Below, piece by piece: positions 16,771-24,868 of a stretch of DNA of 64,000 nucleotides. The position numbers and the translations under genes are program-made. Source of the DNA: an uncultured Bacilli bacterium (GTDB lineage Bacteria > Bacillota_I > Bacilli_A > RF39 > UBA660). The notes below the pieces were generated by a model. The model did no database searches. It saw only the letters and a list, made by a program, of their open reading frames with translations, and was not told the origin of the DNA. Numbering within the stretch: the first letter of the stretch is position 1; each line of letters starts with the position of its first letter. The stretch spans positions 62,001 to 126,000 of the forward strand of contig CAJTZU010000002.1 in assembly GCA_910584165.1 (NCBI GenBank). The letters are read 5' to 3'.

Positions 16771-16802
16771 TAGAAAAAAGAAACAATTTATGTTGTTTCT
16801 TT
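16771..16802 (-). terminator. Intrinsic terminator of the GH3 gene
   Basis: AAAGAAACAA (16777-16786) pairs with TTGTTTCTTT (16793-16802), followed by T-rich sequence on the minus strand. The stop codon of the glycosidase lies in the stem. Confidence 0.8.
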
Positions 16803-18279
16803 ACTTCACCTTATCTACAATATTTTGATGAGCTTGACTGCCTAGATAATTTATAGAAATGTTATCTGTTTTCATACTTGAATATTTTAACATTAATATT
16901 TTTCTAACAGACTCATTAATTTTACTTTCTTTAATTTTTCCTTCCTTAATACTAGCCTTTATATTATTAATAGCTTTTTCTGCACTTTCAGGCATTAAAA
17001 GAAAGTCTACTCCTGCATTAATAGCCATTTCATAAATCTCTTTTTGTGAATAATGGTTAGTAATTCCTTTCATTTGCAAAGAATCTGTAATAACTAATCC
17101 TTTATACCCCATCTCTTGCTTTAATAATCCTGTAATCAAAGTTTTGGATAGAGAGGCAGGTAAATTATCATTGGTAATTTTAGGTGCTGCTAAATGTCCT
17201 ATCATAATGACTTTTGCATCATTTTGAATTGCATACTGAAAAGGAACTAAATCTACATCATAAAGTTCTGCTTTTGTTTTAGATAATAGTGGTAATTCAT
17301 AATGAGAATCTGCTACTGTACTTCCATGCCCTGGAAAATGTTTATAAACAGGAATAACACCCTTACTAGAAATTCCTTTCGAAAGAGAAATCGCTATTTT
17401 AGATACTATTTGTGGGTCTGTACTAAAACTTCTAGAACTGATATAGGCATTGGGAACTGCAACATCTAAAACAGGAGCAAAATCCATATTAAAACCAAGT
17501 GCAAGAAGTTCCTCCGCTATCACTGTTCCAATACTATAGGCTAAATTTTCATCTTCCATTTTACCAACATCCGACATTGCTGGAATATTGGTTACTTTTT
17601 TTCCAGTAATAGAAGTTAGTCTTTGAACTCTTCCTCCTTCTTGGTCAACAGACACAATAAGAGGGATTGAGCTATTCTTTTTCATATCTGAAATAAAATT
17701 AATCGTAGTTTGATAATTACCAAGATTATCTGCAAATAAAATAATTCCCCCTGGCTTATACTTTTTTATCATATTTTGAATATTGCTAGTCATACTCTTT
17801 CCACTAACAGAGACAATTAGCATCTGCCCTATTTTTTCATCTAATGTCATCTTTTTCAATGCTTCCTCTGTTTTTTCAGCTGCTGTTAGTGGTTTTGTTA
17901 CATTCGTAGATGGTTTATTTGAAGTACTAGGCTTATTACTAGTTGTAGGTTTATTACTTGTTGTAGGCTTGTTACTCGTTGTTGGTTTATTTGAAACACT
18001 AGGTTTATTACTGCTAGATAAAGAACTAGAATTCGTATTAGTAACTATATTAGAATTTGATAAACTGTTAGAATCACTATTCGTATTAGTAAAATTCGTA
18101 TTACTTTCTTCTATATTAGATTTACTATCATTAATAGAAGAATGGATAAAATTAGAATTGTTCTTATTGATAGAAGACATTTTAGATTGATTAGTAATTG
18201 TTACAAATGCTAAAAATGCTAATATTATACAAAGGCAAGTACTAGCAATCATAAATATTTTTTTCTTATTTTTTCTCAT
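16801..18279 (-). CDS. nagZ: Membrane-anchored beta-N-acetylhexosaminidase (GH3)
   Basis: A 492-residue glycoside hydrolase family 3 enzyme of the NagZ type, which removes N-acetylglucosamine from muropeptides. An N-terminal membrane anchor (about 9-28) places it outside the cell. A Ser/Asn-rich linker (32-130) contains five or so TSNKP units (96-123). The catalytic domain (about 135-490) shows VDQEGGRVQRL (211-221), KHFPGHG (313-319), the Asp-Ser-His dyad (324-326) and the nucleophile Asp399 in VITDS. Extracellular location fits Gram-positive cell-wall recycling. The repeated linker is encoded by 18-base units that could vary in copy number without frameshift. Confidence 0.9.
   Translation of the reverse strand: MRKNKKKIFMIASTCLCIILAFLAFVTITNQSKMSSINKNNSNFIHSSINDSKSNIEESNTNFTNTNSDSNSLSNSNIVTNTNSSSLSSSNKPSVSNKPTTSNKPTTSNKPTTSNKPSTSNKPSTNVTKPLTAAEKTEEALKKMTLDEKIGQMLIVSVSGKSMTSNIQNMIKKYKPGGIILFADNLGNYQTTINFISDMKKNSSIPLIVSVDQEGGRVQRLTSITGKKVTNIPAMSDVGKMEDENLAYSIGTVIAEELLALGFNMDFAPVLDVAVPNAYISSRSFSTDPQIVSKIAISLSKGISSKGVIPVYKHFPGHGSTVADSHYELPLLSKTKAELYDVDLVPFQYAIQNDAKVIMIGHLAAPKITNDNLPASLSKTLITGLLKQEMGYKGLVITDSLQMKGITNHYSQKEIYEMAINAGVDFLLMPESAEKAINNIKASIKEGKIKESKINESVRKILMLKYSSMKTDNISINYLGSQAHQNIVDKVK
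17925..18015. repeat. In-frame 18-base tandem repeats (TSNKP linker)
   Basis: About five diverged copies of an 18-base unit within the glycosidase gene encode the repeated Thr-Thr-Ser-Asn-Lys-Pro linker. Copies differ at a few third-codon positions. Confidence 0.75.
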
Positions 18280-18305
18280 TTTATCATTTCCTTCTATCTT
18301 TAGTA

Positions 18306-18349
18306 TGAAAAATAAAATAATAAATATACTGTATACTTATTGTTTTATT
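18306..18349 (-). terminator. Candidate intrinsic terminator
   Basis: An 18-base imperfect inverted repeat (18311-18328 with 18332-18349), with mismatches that become G-U pairs on the minus strand, followed by T-rich sequence. It ends the gene at 18353. Confidence 0.6.
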
Positions 18350-18352
18350 ATA

Positions 18353-19090
18353 TTATAAAAAGATATTAGGTTGTTTCATTTCTTTTTGATAAATTTTCTT
18401 TTGCTTACGAGTTTCCCTAATAATTAATCTATCTAAACCATTATACATTAATAAAGGAATTTGTCTATGACTATTTATTAATCGAAGTGTTTGATACGCC
18501 TTTTTCTTTTCAGAAAATAATTTTTGCAAAACTTGTTTTTGTTCTGCAACACTTAAATTTAGCCAAAAACGCTCATTTTGATAAAATTCTAATTCATCTG
18601 AAAAATGGTATTTAGCAAAAGGAGTATAAGTAACAGGTGTGGATTTTTCATAATACCCATAAATAAATTCTGGTATAATTCCATCATTTAATAAAAGGCG
18701 ATTGCCAAAACTAAATGACATACTTAAATTGCCAATAAAATATGGTTTTCTTTCATATTCTATACAATAAGGAACTGCAAAAACAACATTAAAGACATGG
18801 ATATCTTTACTATAATACTTATAATTAAAAGAGTCTGGTGTCAAAGATTTTGGAAAAAAAGATGTGGAAGTTAAGCCGATTCCTCTATCCCATACTTGAA
18901 AACCTTTTTGTAAAATGCGATTGGCAACTTCTTTTTCAGTAACATTTTCCCCATCTACTTTGAAATCTACTGCTCTTGCTCCTCCTCGCTCTACAATATC
19001 AAAATATTTATATAAACTAATTTGATGAAAACCAATTTGAAAATTTGAAGCATCTCTTTGAATTTTATTATATAGCTCCTGATTCGTCAT
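18353..19090 (-). CDS. Hypothetical protein, 245 aa
   Basis: I do not recognise this protein. It is soluble, rich in aromatic and basic residues, with a Lys/Arg-rich helical C-terminus (about 190-240, including RETRKQKKIYQKEM). There is no signal peptide or membrane helix. The middle (70-160) looks beta-rich. A TCAGGAGTG ribosome site supports the ATG at 19090. It lies directly downstream of the tRNA-His terminator and ends at its own hairpin, so it is probably a single-gene unit. Confidence 0.7.
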   Translation of the reverse strand: MTNQELYNKIQRDASNFQIGFHQISLYKYFDIVERGGARAVDFKVDGENVTEKEVANRILQKGFQVWDRGIGLTSTSFFPKSLTPDSFNYKYYSKDIHVFNVVFAVPYCIEYERKPYFIGNLSMSFSFGNRLLLNDGIIPEFIYGYYEKSTPVTYTPFAKYHFSDELEFYQNERFWLNLSVAEQKQVLQKLFSEKKKAYQTLRLINSHRQIPLLMYNGLDRLIIRETRKQKKIYQKEMKQPNIFL

Positions 19091-19114
19091 ACTACACTCC
19101 TGTCAAAAAAATTC

Positions 19115-19138
19115 AAGAAAAAACAGCCGAAGCTGTTG
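19115..19138 (-). terminator. Intrinsic terminator of tRNA-His
   Basis: AACAGC/GCTGTT stem (19122-19127 with 19132-19137) capped by a TTCG loop on the minus strand, then a T run. Confidence 0.85.
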
Positions 19139-19147
19139 ATTTCTAAG

Positions 19148-19224
19148 TGGGGCGCGATAAGGGGATCGAACCCTTGCATAACGGAACCACAATCCGCCGT
19201 GTTAACCACTTCACCAATCACGCC
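19148..19224 (-). tRNA. trnH: tRNA-His (GTG)
   Basis: Reads as a full cloverleaf on the minus strand. The 7-base acceptor stem GCGTGAT pairs with ATCGCGC. The anticodon is GTG (at 19188-19190), and the T-arm has GGTTCGATC. The extra G at position -1, which pairs with discriminator C73 and is diagnostic for tRNA-His, is encoded. The 3' CCA is also encoded. It has its own promoter and terminator. Confidence 0.97.
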
Positions 19225-19245
19225 ATGTACAAAAGTACATATTAA

Positions 19246-19273
19246 ATTATACCATAAAAAGTAAAAAAATCAA
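19246..19273 (-). promoter_or_regulatory. Promoter of tRNA-His
   Basis: On the minus strand TTGATT (19268-19273), a 16-base spacer and TATAAT (19246-19251), with an extended TGG. It is 22 bases from the tRNA 5' end. Confidence 0.75.
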
Positions 19274-19327
19274 GTATTTCCATTCATTTATAAAAGAAAA
19301 TTTCTGTAATATTATCACAGAAACTTT

Positions 19328-20239
19328 TTAAAATATTCCTTCGTCATGAGCATAGTTTAATAAAAAGTTGGTAAATTCTTCTTCATTTACTATTTTATAT
19401 TCTTTATTTTCTTCCACATTAACAACATATTTCCCATTTTGAAGAACAATTTCAGCACTTTGCCAATAATTAACCCCATTTTCCCACTTTTTATTAGGAA
19501 ACTCTATAAGCATTGTGTAACGCTTATCTAAAAATTTAAAATCTAAACTATTTAAATATTGAGCATAATTAAAAATATATTGAGCCGCTATCTTTACATC
19601 TTCTTCTTTTATAATTGCGCAAACACCTCTATCAAAAGAATCATTACAAACATTACTTTTATTTCGATTTGTATATTGTTTAAAAAAATATTCTGTTGTT
19701 TTTTCTTGATAATCTGTAGTAATAACATATTCTGTTTTTATACAACTAGCAGAAAAGGAACCCGTACATTTCTTAGAAGAAGTAATACTAAATTTTACAT
19801 CATAATCTTTTAATTTTAATTCAATTTTTCTTTCCTCATTACCATTTTCATCTATAATAATTTCTTCTTTTATCACTTCATATTTATCTTTTAAGTTACA
19901 ACTCTCCAATTGATTTTTGGTAGAAGAGGCATTATCTACTTCATACCCATAGTAACCATTATTAGATTTGCTACAATTTAAATTATCTAGTACTGCAAGA
20001 AGTTCCTCACTAGAATGCATTTCTTGCCTTTTAGGAGAGGAAAAATGTGTAATCACATTTTGAAATGCCAAAGTTATCAAAACAAGAAAAAAAATACCTA
20101 CAGCTACTACTGCAGCAATAATAGTAAGCGCTATTTTCAAATATGGATCTTTTTTCTTTGGAAGTGCCATAGAATTCCCACATCTTACACAAAAGTGATT
20201 TTGTACAGCATTTTTACAACCACAATTTCTACAATACAT
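19328..20239 (-). CDS. Zinc-ribbon membrane protein
   Basis: A protein of about 303 residues. The N-terminus is a zinc ribbon of the CxxC...CxxC type (CRNCG, then CVRCG within the first 22 residues). A single membrane helix follows at about 35-57. The rest (60-303) is an uncharacterised, probably extracellular domain with several Cys residues that could form disulphides. The ATG at 20239 is chosen because the GTG three codons upstream is part of the AGGTGA ribosome site. It is divergent from the cotJ genes. It shares the zinc-ribbon-plus-helix plan with the triplet at 36-38 kb but not their outer domain. Function unknown. Confidence 0.75.
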   Translation of the reverse strand: MYCRNCGCKNAVQNHFCVRCGNSMALPKKKDPYLKIALTIIAAVVAVGIFFLVLITLAFQNVITHFSSPKRQEMHSSEELLAVLDNLNCSKSNNGYYGYEVDNASSTKNQLESCNLKDKYEVIKEEIIIDENGNEERKIELKLKDYDVKFSITSSKKCTGSFSASCIKTEYVITTDYQEKTTEYFFKQYTNRNKSNVCNDSFDRGVCAIIKEEDVKIAAQYIFNYAQYLNSLDFKFLDKRYTMLIEFPNKKWENGVNYWQSAEIVLQNGKYVVNVEENKEYKIVNEEEFTNFLLNYAHDEGIF

Positions 20240-20316
20240 ATTATTCACCTACTAACATTATAACCTATTTTTCTAAAATTTAAAGCATTTTAAGCATGTC
20301 ATATCATTAGTTTTAT

Positions 20317-20325
20317 CATAAACTA
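20317..20325 (+). promoter_or_regulatory. Possible sporulation-sigma -10 element
   Basis: CATAAACTA fits the CATAnnnTA -10 of mother-cell sigma factors and lies 16 bases before the cotJ start. No good -35 at the right distance is seen, and the leader would be very short, so this is weak. Confidence 0.3.
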
Positions 20326-20341
20326 TATTGAGGTGTATAGA

Positions 20342-20698
20342 ATGTATAATAAACAAATCGAATTATATGAACCATATCAAGGGTTTATTCGTGGTAATAT
20401 GTTTCCTGAATTATTTGACCAATATGGACGCATTTATGACATAAAACCTATGAATGAGCAAGCAGAATTGCTAACTTATATTGATATTTTTGATTTCGCT
20501 CTTATTGATATTGGTTTATATTTAGATGTCCATCCTGATAATCAAAAAATGATTGAACTTTATAATAATTTCTTAGAAGAAAAGAAAAGTATTTTAAAAA
20601 AATATGAAGAAAACTATGGAGCACTTACTATGGATAGTAGTGCATTAAAAGTAATGCCTTGGAATTGGGATTGCAATCCATGGCCATGGGAGGCTTAG
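20342..20698 (+). CDS. CotJA-CotJB fusion spore-coat protein
   Basis: A protein of 118 residues combining two spore-coat proteins usually made separately. The first 25 or so residues carry a CotJA-type motif, LYEPYQGFIRGNMFPELF. From about 38 onwards it is CotJB: FDFALIDIGLYLDVHPDN, the YEENYGAL segment and the C-terminal PWNW...PWPWE. The ATG at 20342 is chosen because the GTG at 20333 is part of the GAGGTG ribosome site. cotJC follows after three bases, so the unit is a two-gene cotJ operon instead of the usual three genes. It would be made in the mother cell and deposited on the forespore. Confidence 0.82.
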   Translation: MYNKQIELYEPYQGFIRGNMFPELFDQYGRIYDIKPMNEQAELLTYIDIFDFALIDIGLYLDVHPDNQKMIELYNNFLEEKKSILKKYEENYGALTMDSSALKVMPWNWDCNPWPWEA

Positions 20699-20701
20699 AG
20701 T

Positions 20702-21274
20702 ATGTGGAAATATGTTAAAAAATTAGAATATCCAGTCAATATTCAAAAAAAAGATTTAAAAATGGCTAAATATTTATTAGCACAATATGGTGGGCCTAAT
20801 GGAGAATTTGCAGCAGCTATGAGATATTTAAATCAAAGGTTTACTATGCCAGACGAAAGAGGCAAAGCTTTACTTACAGATATTGGAACAGAAGAACTTG
20901 CTCATATTGAAATTATAGCCGCTATGGTATATCAACTAATGGATGGGGCTTCTGTAGAAGAATTAGAAGCAGCTGGATTAACTAGTCACTATGTCCAATA
21001 TGACCACGCTTTATTCCCTGTTGATGATGAAGGGGTTCCTTTCACTTCTGCCTATATTGAGGCAACAGGTGATTATTTAGCAGACTTAGTTAGTGATATG
21101 GCTGCAGAGCAACGCGCAAGAGTAACTTATGAAAACTTAATGAATATTACAAATGATCCTGATTTACTTGGGCCTCTTTCCTTTTTAAGACAAAGAGAGG
21201 TTGTTCATTATGCTAGATTTAAAGAACTAAAAGAATATTATGAACAAAAATATAATAGAAAAAGTATGGACTAA
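20702..21274 (+). CDS. cotJC: Spore coat protein CotJC, Mn-catalase-like
   Basis: A 190-residue four-helix ferritin-like protein of the manganese-catalase family. Metal ligands are expected in DIGTEELAHIEIIA (about 59-72), MAAEQRARVTYENL and REVVHYARFKE. These Glu and His positions match the family. CotJC is a spore coat component with possible peroxide-removing activity. It lies three bases after the fused cotJA/B gene and ends in a hairpin terminator. Confidence 0.92.
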   Translation: MWKYVKKLEYPVNIQKKDLKMAKYLLAQYGGPNGEFAAAMRYLNQRFTMPDERGKALLTDIGTEELAHIEIIAAMVYQLMDGASVEELEAAGLTSHYVQYDHALFPVDDEGVPFTSAYIEATGDYLADLVSDMAAEQRARVTYENLMNITNDPDLLGPLSFLRQREVVHYARFKELKEYYEQKYNRKSMD

Positions 21275-21289
21275 TCGTTCATACTTTTT
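21259..21289. terminator. Bidirectional intrinsic terminator
   Basis: AAAAAGTATG (21259-21268) pairs with CATACTTTTT (21280-21289), followed by ATTTTTC. Lies between convergent cotJC and mbl. Confidence 0.85.
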
Positions 21290-22274
21290 ATTTTTCTTGA
21301 AGAGAGTGTACATTTTCAGATAAAATTCCTAATCCTTCCACTACTGCATTTACACTATCATTGACTACTCTAACAGGAATATCTAATTCAAAAGATAAAA
21401 GTTCTGCTAATCCTCTTAAAGAGGAACAACCTCCTGTTAAGATAATACCTTTTTTAGCAATATCAGCGGCTATTTCTGGATGGACATCTCCAAGCATATC
21501 TTTGATAATTTCAATGAATTCGTAAATATCTTCTTGCAAAGCATCCGTAATATCATTAGATGTAATTTCTATTGTATGTGGCAAATTTGTGATTAAATCT
21601 CTACCTCTTACTTCTGATTTTATCTCTTCCCCAAATAAAGAGGCGGCTTCTATTTTTACTTCTTCTGCTGTTTTTTCGCCTATTAATAATTTATATTTAT
21701 TTTTTAAATAAGAAACAATTCTTTTATCAAATAACTCTCCTGTTATATCAATTGTTCTTCCTTTAATAATACTATTTAAAGATAATATTGCTAAGTCGGT
21801 TACTCCACCACCCATATCAATAATCATATTTCCATCAGGTCTAGAGATATCTACTCCAGCACCTAATGAAGCCGCTTTAATAGCATCCACTAGATATACT
21901 TTTCTAGAACCAAGATGATCGGCTGCTTCTCTTACAGCGTTTTCCTCTACTTTCGTAATACGTAATGGGCATCCTATAATCATCTTAGATTTAAAAAATA
22001 AATTTCTTACTTTTGCTTTATGGATACAGTAACTTAATAATTGCTCTGCCATTTCAAAGTCAGCAATAACTCCTTTTTGTATTGGTCTTATTATTTCAAT
22101 TTTATCAGGAGTTCTTCCAAACATAATTTTTGCATCATAACCAAATGCAATTGGTTCGTTTGTTTCTTTATCTAAAGCTACTACACTTGGTTCTTTTAAA
22201 ATAATGCCTTTTTTTCTTTTATAAATACGTATATTTGTTGTTCCTAAATCAATTCCAATAACCTTATCAACCAT
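21288..22274 (-). CDS. mbl: MreB/Mbl actin-like cell-shape protein
   Basis: A 328-residue bacterial actin that guides peptidoglycan synthesis at the inner membrane face. The ATPase motifs are present: phosphate-1 IGIDLGTTN (start), phosphate-2 IDMGGGVTDLAIL (about 160) and the adenosine motif ILTGGCSSLRG (about 288). The ATG at 22274 is used because the GTG four codons upstream belongs to the Shine-Dalgarno region. The order spoIID-spoIIQ-spoIIID-mbl is the same as in Bacillus subtilis, so it is named mbl and not mreB. No mreC or mreD is in this window. Confidence 0.92.
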   Translation of the reverse strand: MVDKVIGIDLGTTNIRIYKRKKGIILKEPSVVALDKETNEPIAFGYDAKIMFGRTPDKIEIIRPIQKGVIADFEMAEQLLSYCIHKAKVRNLFFKSKMIIGCPLRITKVEENAVREAADHLGSRKVYLVDAIKAASLGAGVDISRPDGNMIIDMGGGVTDLAILSLNSIIKGRTIDITGELFDKRIVSYLKNKYKLLIGEKTAEEVKIEAASLFGEEIKSEVRGRDLITNLPHTIEITSNDITDALQEDIYEFIEIIKDMLGDVHPEIAADIAKKGIILTGGCSSLRGLAELLSFELDIPVRVVNDSVNAVVEGLGILSENVHSLQEK

Positions 22275-22313
22275 AAAACCACCCACAATGGTTTCTATTA
22301 TATCATAACTCCT

Positions 22314-22571
22314 TTAGTTTGTGTCTAATTTTTCATACTTTTTTCGTGTAGATTCTCCACCACGGATGTGTCTAACATCAGTATGATATTTTAAAATTTC
22401 ATCTACTTGTTGATATTGGTATTGATCTATCTCTAAAAGACGCTCATGTAAGTCTTTATGAACTGTGCTTTTAGATACATGAAAGATATTAGAAATGGTT
22501 CTGATTGTGTCTTTAGTTTCTAAAATATGTTTAGCTTCTAAGAGTACTCTTTTTGCTATTTTAGAATTCAT
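22314..22571 (-). CDS. spoIIID: Sporulation transcription factor SpoIIID
   Basis: An 85-residue DNA-binding protein of mother-cell gene control. The helix-turn-helix lies at about 22-46 (TIRTISNIFHVSKSTVHKDL). The C-terminal HTDVRHIRGGESTRKKY is the second, basic DNA-contacting helix. The length and motifs match the family closely. It is placed between spoIIQ and mbl, and a possible sigma-E -10 (CATATATT at 22589-22596 on the minus strand) precedes it. Confidence 0.97.
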   Translation of the reverse strand: MNSKIAKRVLLEAKHILETKDTIRTISNIFHVSKSTVHKDLHERLLEIDQYQYQQVDEILKYHTDVRHIRGGESTRKKYEKLDTN

Positions 22572-22588
22572 ATATCACCTCTAATATC

Positions 22589-22596
22589 AATATATG
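22589..22596 (-). promoter_or_regulatory. Possible sigma-E -10 of spoIIID
   Basis: CATATATT on the minus strand fits CATAnnnT. A TTATAAT-like -35 lies 14 bases upstream but is a poor match to the sigma-E consensus. Confidence 0.3.
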
Positions 22597-22611
22597 TAAA
22601 AAGAAAGAGTA

Positions 22612-23226
22612 TTATAATGTTTTATCATAATACTCTTCTGGATTTACAGATATATTATCAATAATTAGTTCAAAATATAAATGATTTCCTAAATCTGCAT
22701 TAATATTTGATTTCCCTGACGTTCCTATTTTCATACCTTTTTGGACGGTTTCTCCCTTCTGAACAGTTATGTCAGTAATGCTTTGATAAACGCTTGTAAC
22801 ACTAGAAGAATGTTTAATCGTAACTGTGTTCCCTAGCAAAGCATCTTCCTTTACTTCTACTACCTCGCCATCTAATATAGCAATGGCGTCAAAAGAAGTT
22901 CCTTCTAATTGATAACTAATTCCAGTACTTTGGATATATGTATCTTGATAGTATATTAGAGATTTCTTCTGATCTTCTTCTGACGCTCTATAATCATAAT
23001 AATTTTGAGCAATTGTAACATTCATATCTGTATAAGGTCTACCAATCTTATCATCTTGCTCTTTTACTACTGGCAAGGTAACTTTATTTAAGATATCGTA
23101 AGCATGATTTGGCTCTATAACGTTTGAAAGCTTTGTCCCTCTTCCCATGATTACTAATCCTAAAATAATAAGTGCTACACTCAAACCATAAAGCGAATAG
23201 ATAACTGGCTTTGTTAAAAACTTCAT
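22612..23226 (-). CDS. spoIIQ: SpoIIQ-like M23/LytM-domain sporulation protein
   Basis: A 204-residue forespore membrane protein with one N-terminal helix (about 9-28) and an extracellular LytM domain (about 105-200). In sporulation SpoIIQ bridges the two membranes by binding SpoIIIAH. The LytM zinc site is degenerate: at the HxxxD position it has EGTSFDAIA, and HxH is replaced by NHLYFE. It is therefore unlikely to be a peptidase, as in Bacillus SpoIIQ. Position between spoIID and spoIIID supports the name. Confidence 0.88.
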   Translation of the reverse strand: MKFLTKPVIYSLYGLSVALIILGLVIMGRGTKLSNVIEPNHAYDILNKVTLPVVKEQDDKIGRPYTDMNVTIAQNYYDYRASEEDQKKSLIYYQDTYIQSTGISYQLEGTSFDAIAILDGEVVEVKEDALLGNTVTIKHSSSVTSVYQSITDITVQKGETVQKGMKIGTSGKSNINADLGNHLYFELIIDNISVNPEEYYDKTL

Positions 23227-23273
23227 AATTTCTCACCTCTATTAAAAGTGTGAGCTAATTTTTTTCTTTTATA

Positions 23274-24191
23274 CTAATTTTTTATTTTTTTTATTTCTAC
23301 ACCAGTATAATAATGTTTAATAATTTGATCATAGGTATAACCTTCCTTTGCCATACCTTCCGCACCATATTGACTCATTCCAACACCATGACCATAACCT
23401 TTTGTTGTAATTGTTACTATGTTATCGGCTTCTTTTATAGTAAAGTTAGTAGATTTTAATTTCAAAAGAGAGACTACTTCTTTTCCTGTATAAGTCTTAC
23501 CATTGATTTGAATACTATTAATTCTTCCCGCTTTTGTTTTGGCAAGTACTTTAACAATAATTTCTTTTGAGGAAGGTAGTTTTAATAAACCTAAAAAGTC
23601 ATCATGGGAATATTTTACTACTCTTTGAAAAGTTGGCGCTACACTATCCCATTTACTTTCAACACTTCTTAAATAAGGTACTTTTGATATAAATACATCC
23701 TCACTATTTTCAGTATATCCTGCACTAGTTGAAAAAAATAAAGTCTCCGCAATCTTACCATCATATACAATATATTGATAAGCTGTATTTTTTACAGCAT
23801 TCATTACTTTATTATAATATTCTTCATATTTATCTTTCCATTTTGTTTTTAGCGAATCACTATCTATATATACCTGGTTTAAAACAGTATCTACAACATC
23901 ATATTCCTTCTTAGCATTTTTTGTTATTTGATACATAACATAGCTTCTAGACACTACAGCTTGTGCTTTTAATGCTTCTTCTTCAAAACTAACAGGCATT
24001 TCTCCTGCTACTACACCTATAATATAATCCTCTAAAGGAACTATATCTATTTTTCCCGACTCAGAACGTTTTATTCTAACCATAGTATTAGAAGTAAAAA
24101 GGAACTCCTTTTCTTCTAATTCAAAAAAATAAAAGATAATAACAGTCGGTATAACAACAAATAAAAAAGAAAAAAGTAGTACTTTCTTCAT
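23274..24191 (-). CDS. spoIID: Stage II sporulation protein SpoIID
   Basis: A 305-residue membrane-anchored lytic transglycosylase that thins septal peptidoglycan during engulfment. It has an N-terminal helix (about 3-23). The conserved catalytic region is VVAGEMPVSFEEEALKAQAV (60-79), where Glu64 is the likely catalytic acid. The C-terminal GYGHGVGMSQYGAEGMA motif is typical. An AAAGGAGGAAAT ribosome site precedes the ATG. Part of a tight minus-strand run from the flippase gene to mbl. Confidence 0.95.
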   Translation of the reverse strand: MKKVLLFSFLFVVIPTVIIFYFFELEEKEFLFTSNTMVRIKRSESGKIDIVPLEDYIIGVVAGEMPVSFEEEALKAQAVVSRSYVMYQITKNAKKEYDVVDTVLNQVYIDSDSLKTKWKDKYEEYYNKVMNAVKNTAYQYIVYDGKIAETLFFSTSAGYTENSEDVFISKVPYLRSVESKWDSVAPTFQRVVKYSHDDFLGLLKLPSSKEIIVKVLAKTKAGRINSIQINGKTYTGKEVVSLLKLKSTNFTIKEADNIVTITTKGYGHGVGMSQYGAEGMAKEGYTYDQIIKHYYTGVEIKKIKN

Positions 24192-24217
24192 GGATTTCCT
24201 CCTTTTGAAACATACTA

Positions 24218-24412
24218 CTATATTAATCTTGTTTGAAGTACAAAATCATAGAAAAAGTTTACTACTAAATAGTCAAGAGAAAAGCTGACAATTAAATAGA
24301 ATATTCTTATTTGTAAAACTCTTCCTTGTCTAAATAATTGTTCTATTTTTACAGCTTCTAAAGACCATATAACAATTGGTAGTGTAACAATATATAACGC
24401 TAATTTAAACAT
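24218..24412 (-). CDS. DUF1146 family small membrane protein (YwzB-like)
   Basis: A protein of 64 residues with two membrane helices and the DUF1146 pattern: IVIWSLEAVKIEQLFRQGR between the helices, then YLVVNFFYDF at the end. In Bacillus a homologue (YwzB) lies in the same region upstream of spoIID. The ATG at 24412 overlaps the end of rpiB; the TTG at 24424 is less likely. The function of the family is unknown. Confidence 0.8.
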   Translation of the reverse strand: MFKLALYIVTLPIVIWSLEAVKIEQLFRQGRVLQIRIFYLIVSFSLDYLVVNFFYDFVLQTRLI

Positions 24413-24842
24413 GATAATGGTCAATTAACCCAATTCTACGATCATGTCTTTCTTCTTTTGGATGCTCTGTTTCTAAAAATACTTTTAAAATCTCTTTTAA
24501 TTCACCCATTGGAAGTCTAGAACCTACTGCGATTACATTAGCATCATTATCAATTCTAGTTACTTTTGCTTCCCATGTATCATTTACTTTCGCACATCTA
24601 ATACCTGGCACTTTATTGCATGCAATACTCATTCCAATTCCACTACCACAAATTAAAACACCAAAATCTACTTCTTTATTTACTACTGCTTCTCCTACTT
24701 TAAATGCATAATTAGGATAATCTACAGATTCTGAACTATCTGTTCCATAATTAATTACAGTATATCCTAATTCTTCTAAATATTTTGTCAATTCTTGTTT
24801 GATTTCTACTCCTCTATGGTCTGTTGCAATTCCTATTTTCAT
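24405..24842 (-). CDS. rpiB: Ribose-5-phosphate isomerase B
   Basis: A 145-residue RpiB/LacAB-family isomerase interconverting ribose-5-phosphate and ribulose-5-phosphate in the pentose phosphate pathway. It shows the ATDHRG N-terminal motif, the anion-binding CGSGIGMSIACNK with active-site Cys65, and the final HDRRIGLIDHYH. The length is standard. It is 26 bases after the flippase gene and overlaps the DUF1146 gene, forming part of a long operon. Confidence 0.95.
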   Translation of the reverse strand: MKIGIATDHRGVEIKQELTKYLEELGYTVINYGTDSSESVDYPNYAFKVGEAVVNKEVDFGVLICGSGIGMSIACNKVPGIRCAKVNDTWEAKVTRIDNDANVIAVGSRLPMGELKEILKVFLETEHPKEERHDRRIGLIDHYHV

Positions 24843-24868
24843 ATTTCACCTCTTTATTTATTATAACA

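Noticed and set aside
17925..18015. Possible CRISPR-like repeat array
   Set aside because: The 18-base repeats have no spacers and are in-frame coding units.
17783..18190. Leu/Val-rich plus-strand open frame of 135 codons
   Set aside because: It is the antisense of the Ser/Asn/TSNKP linker of the GH3 gene. Its odd composition follows from that repeat, and it has no ribosome site.
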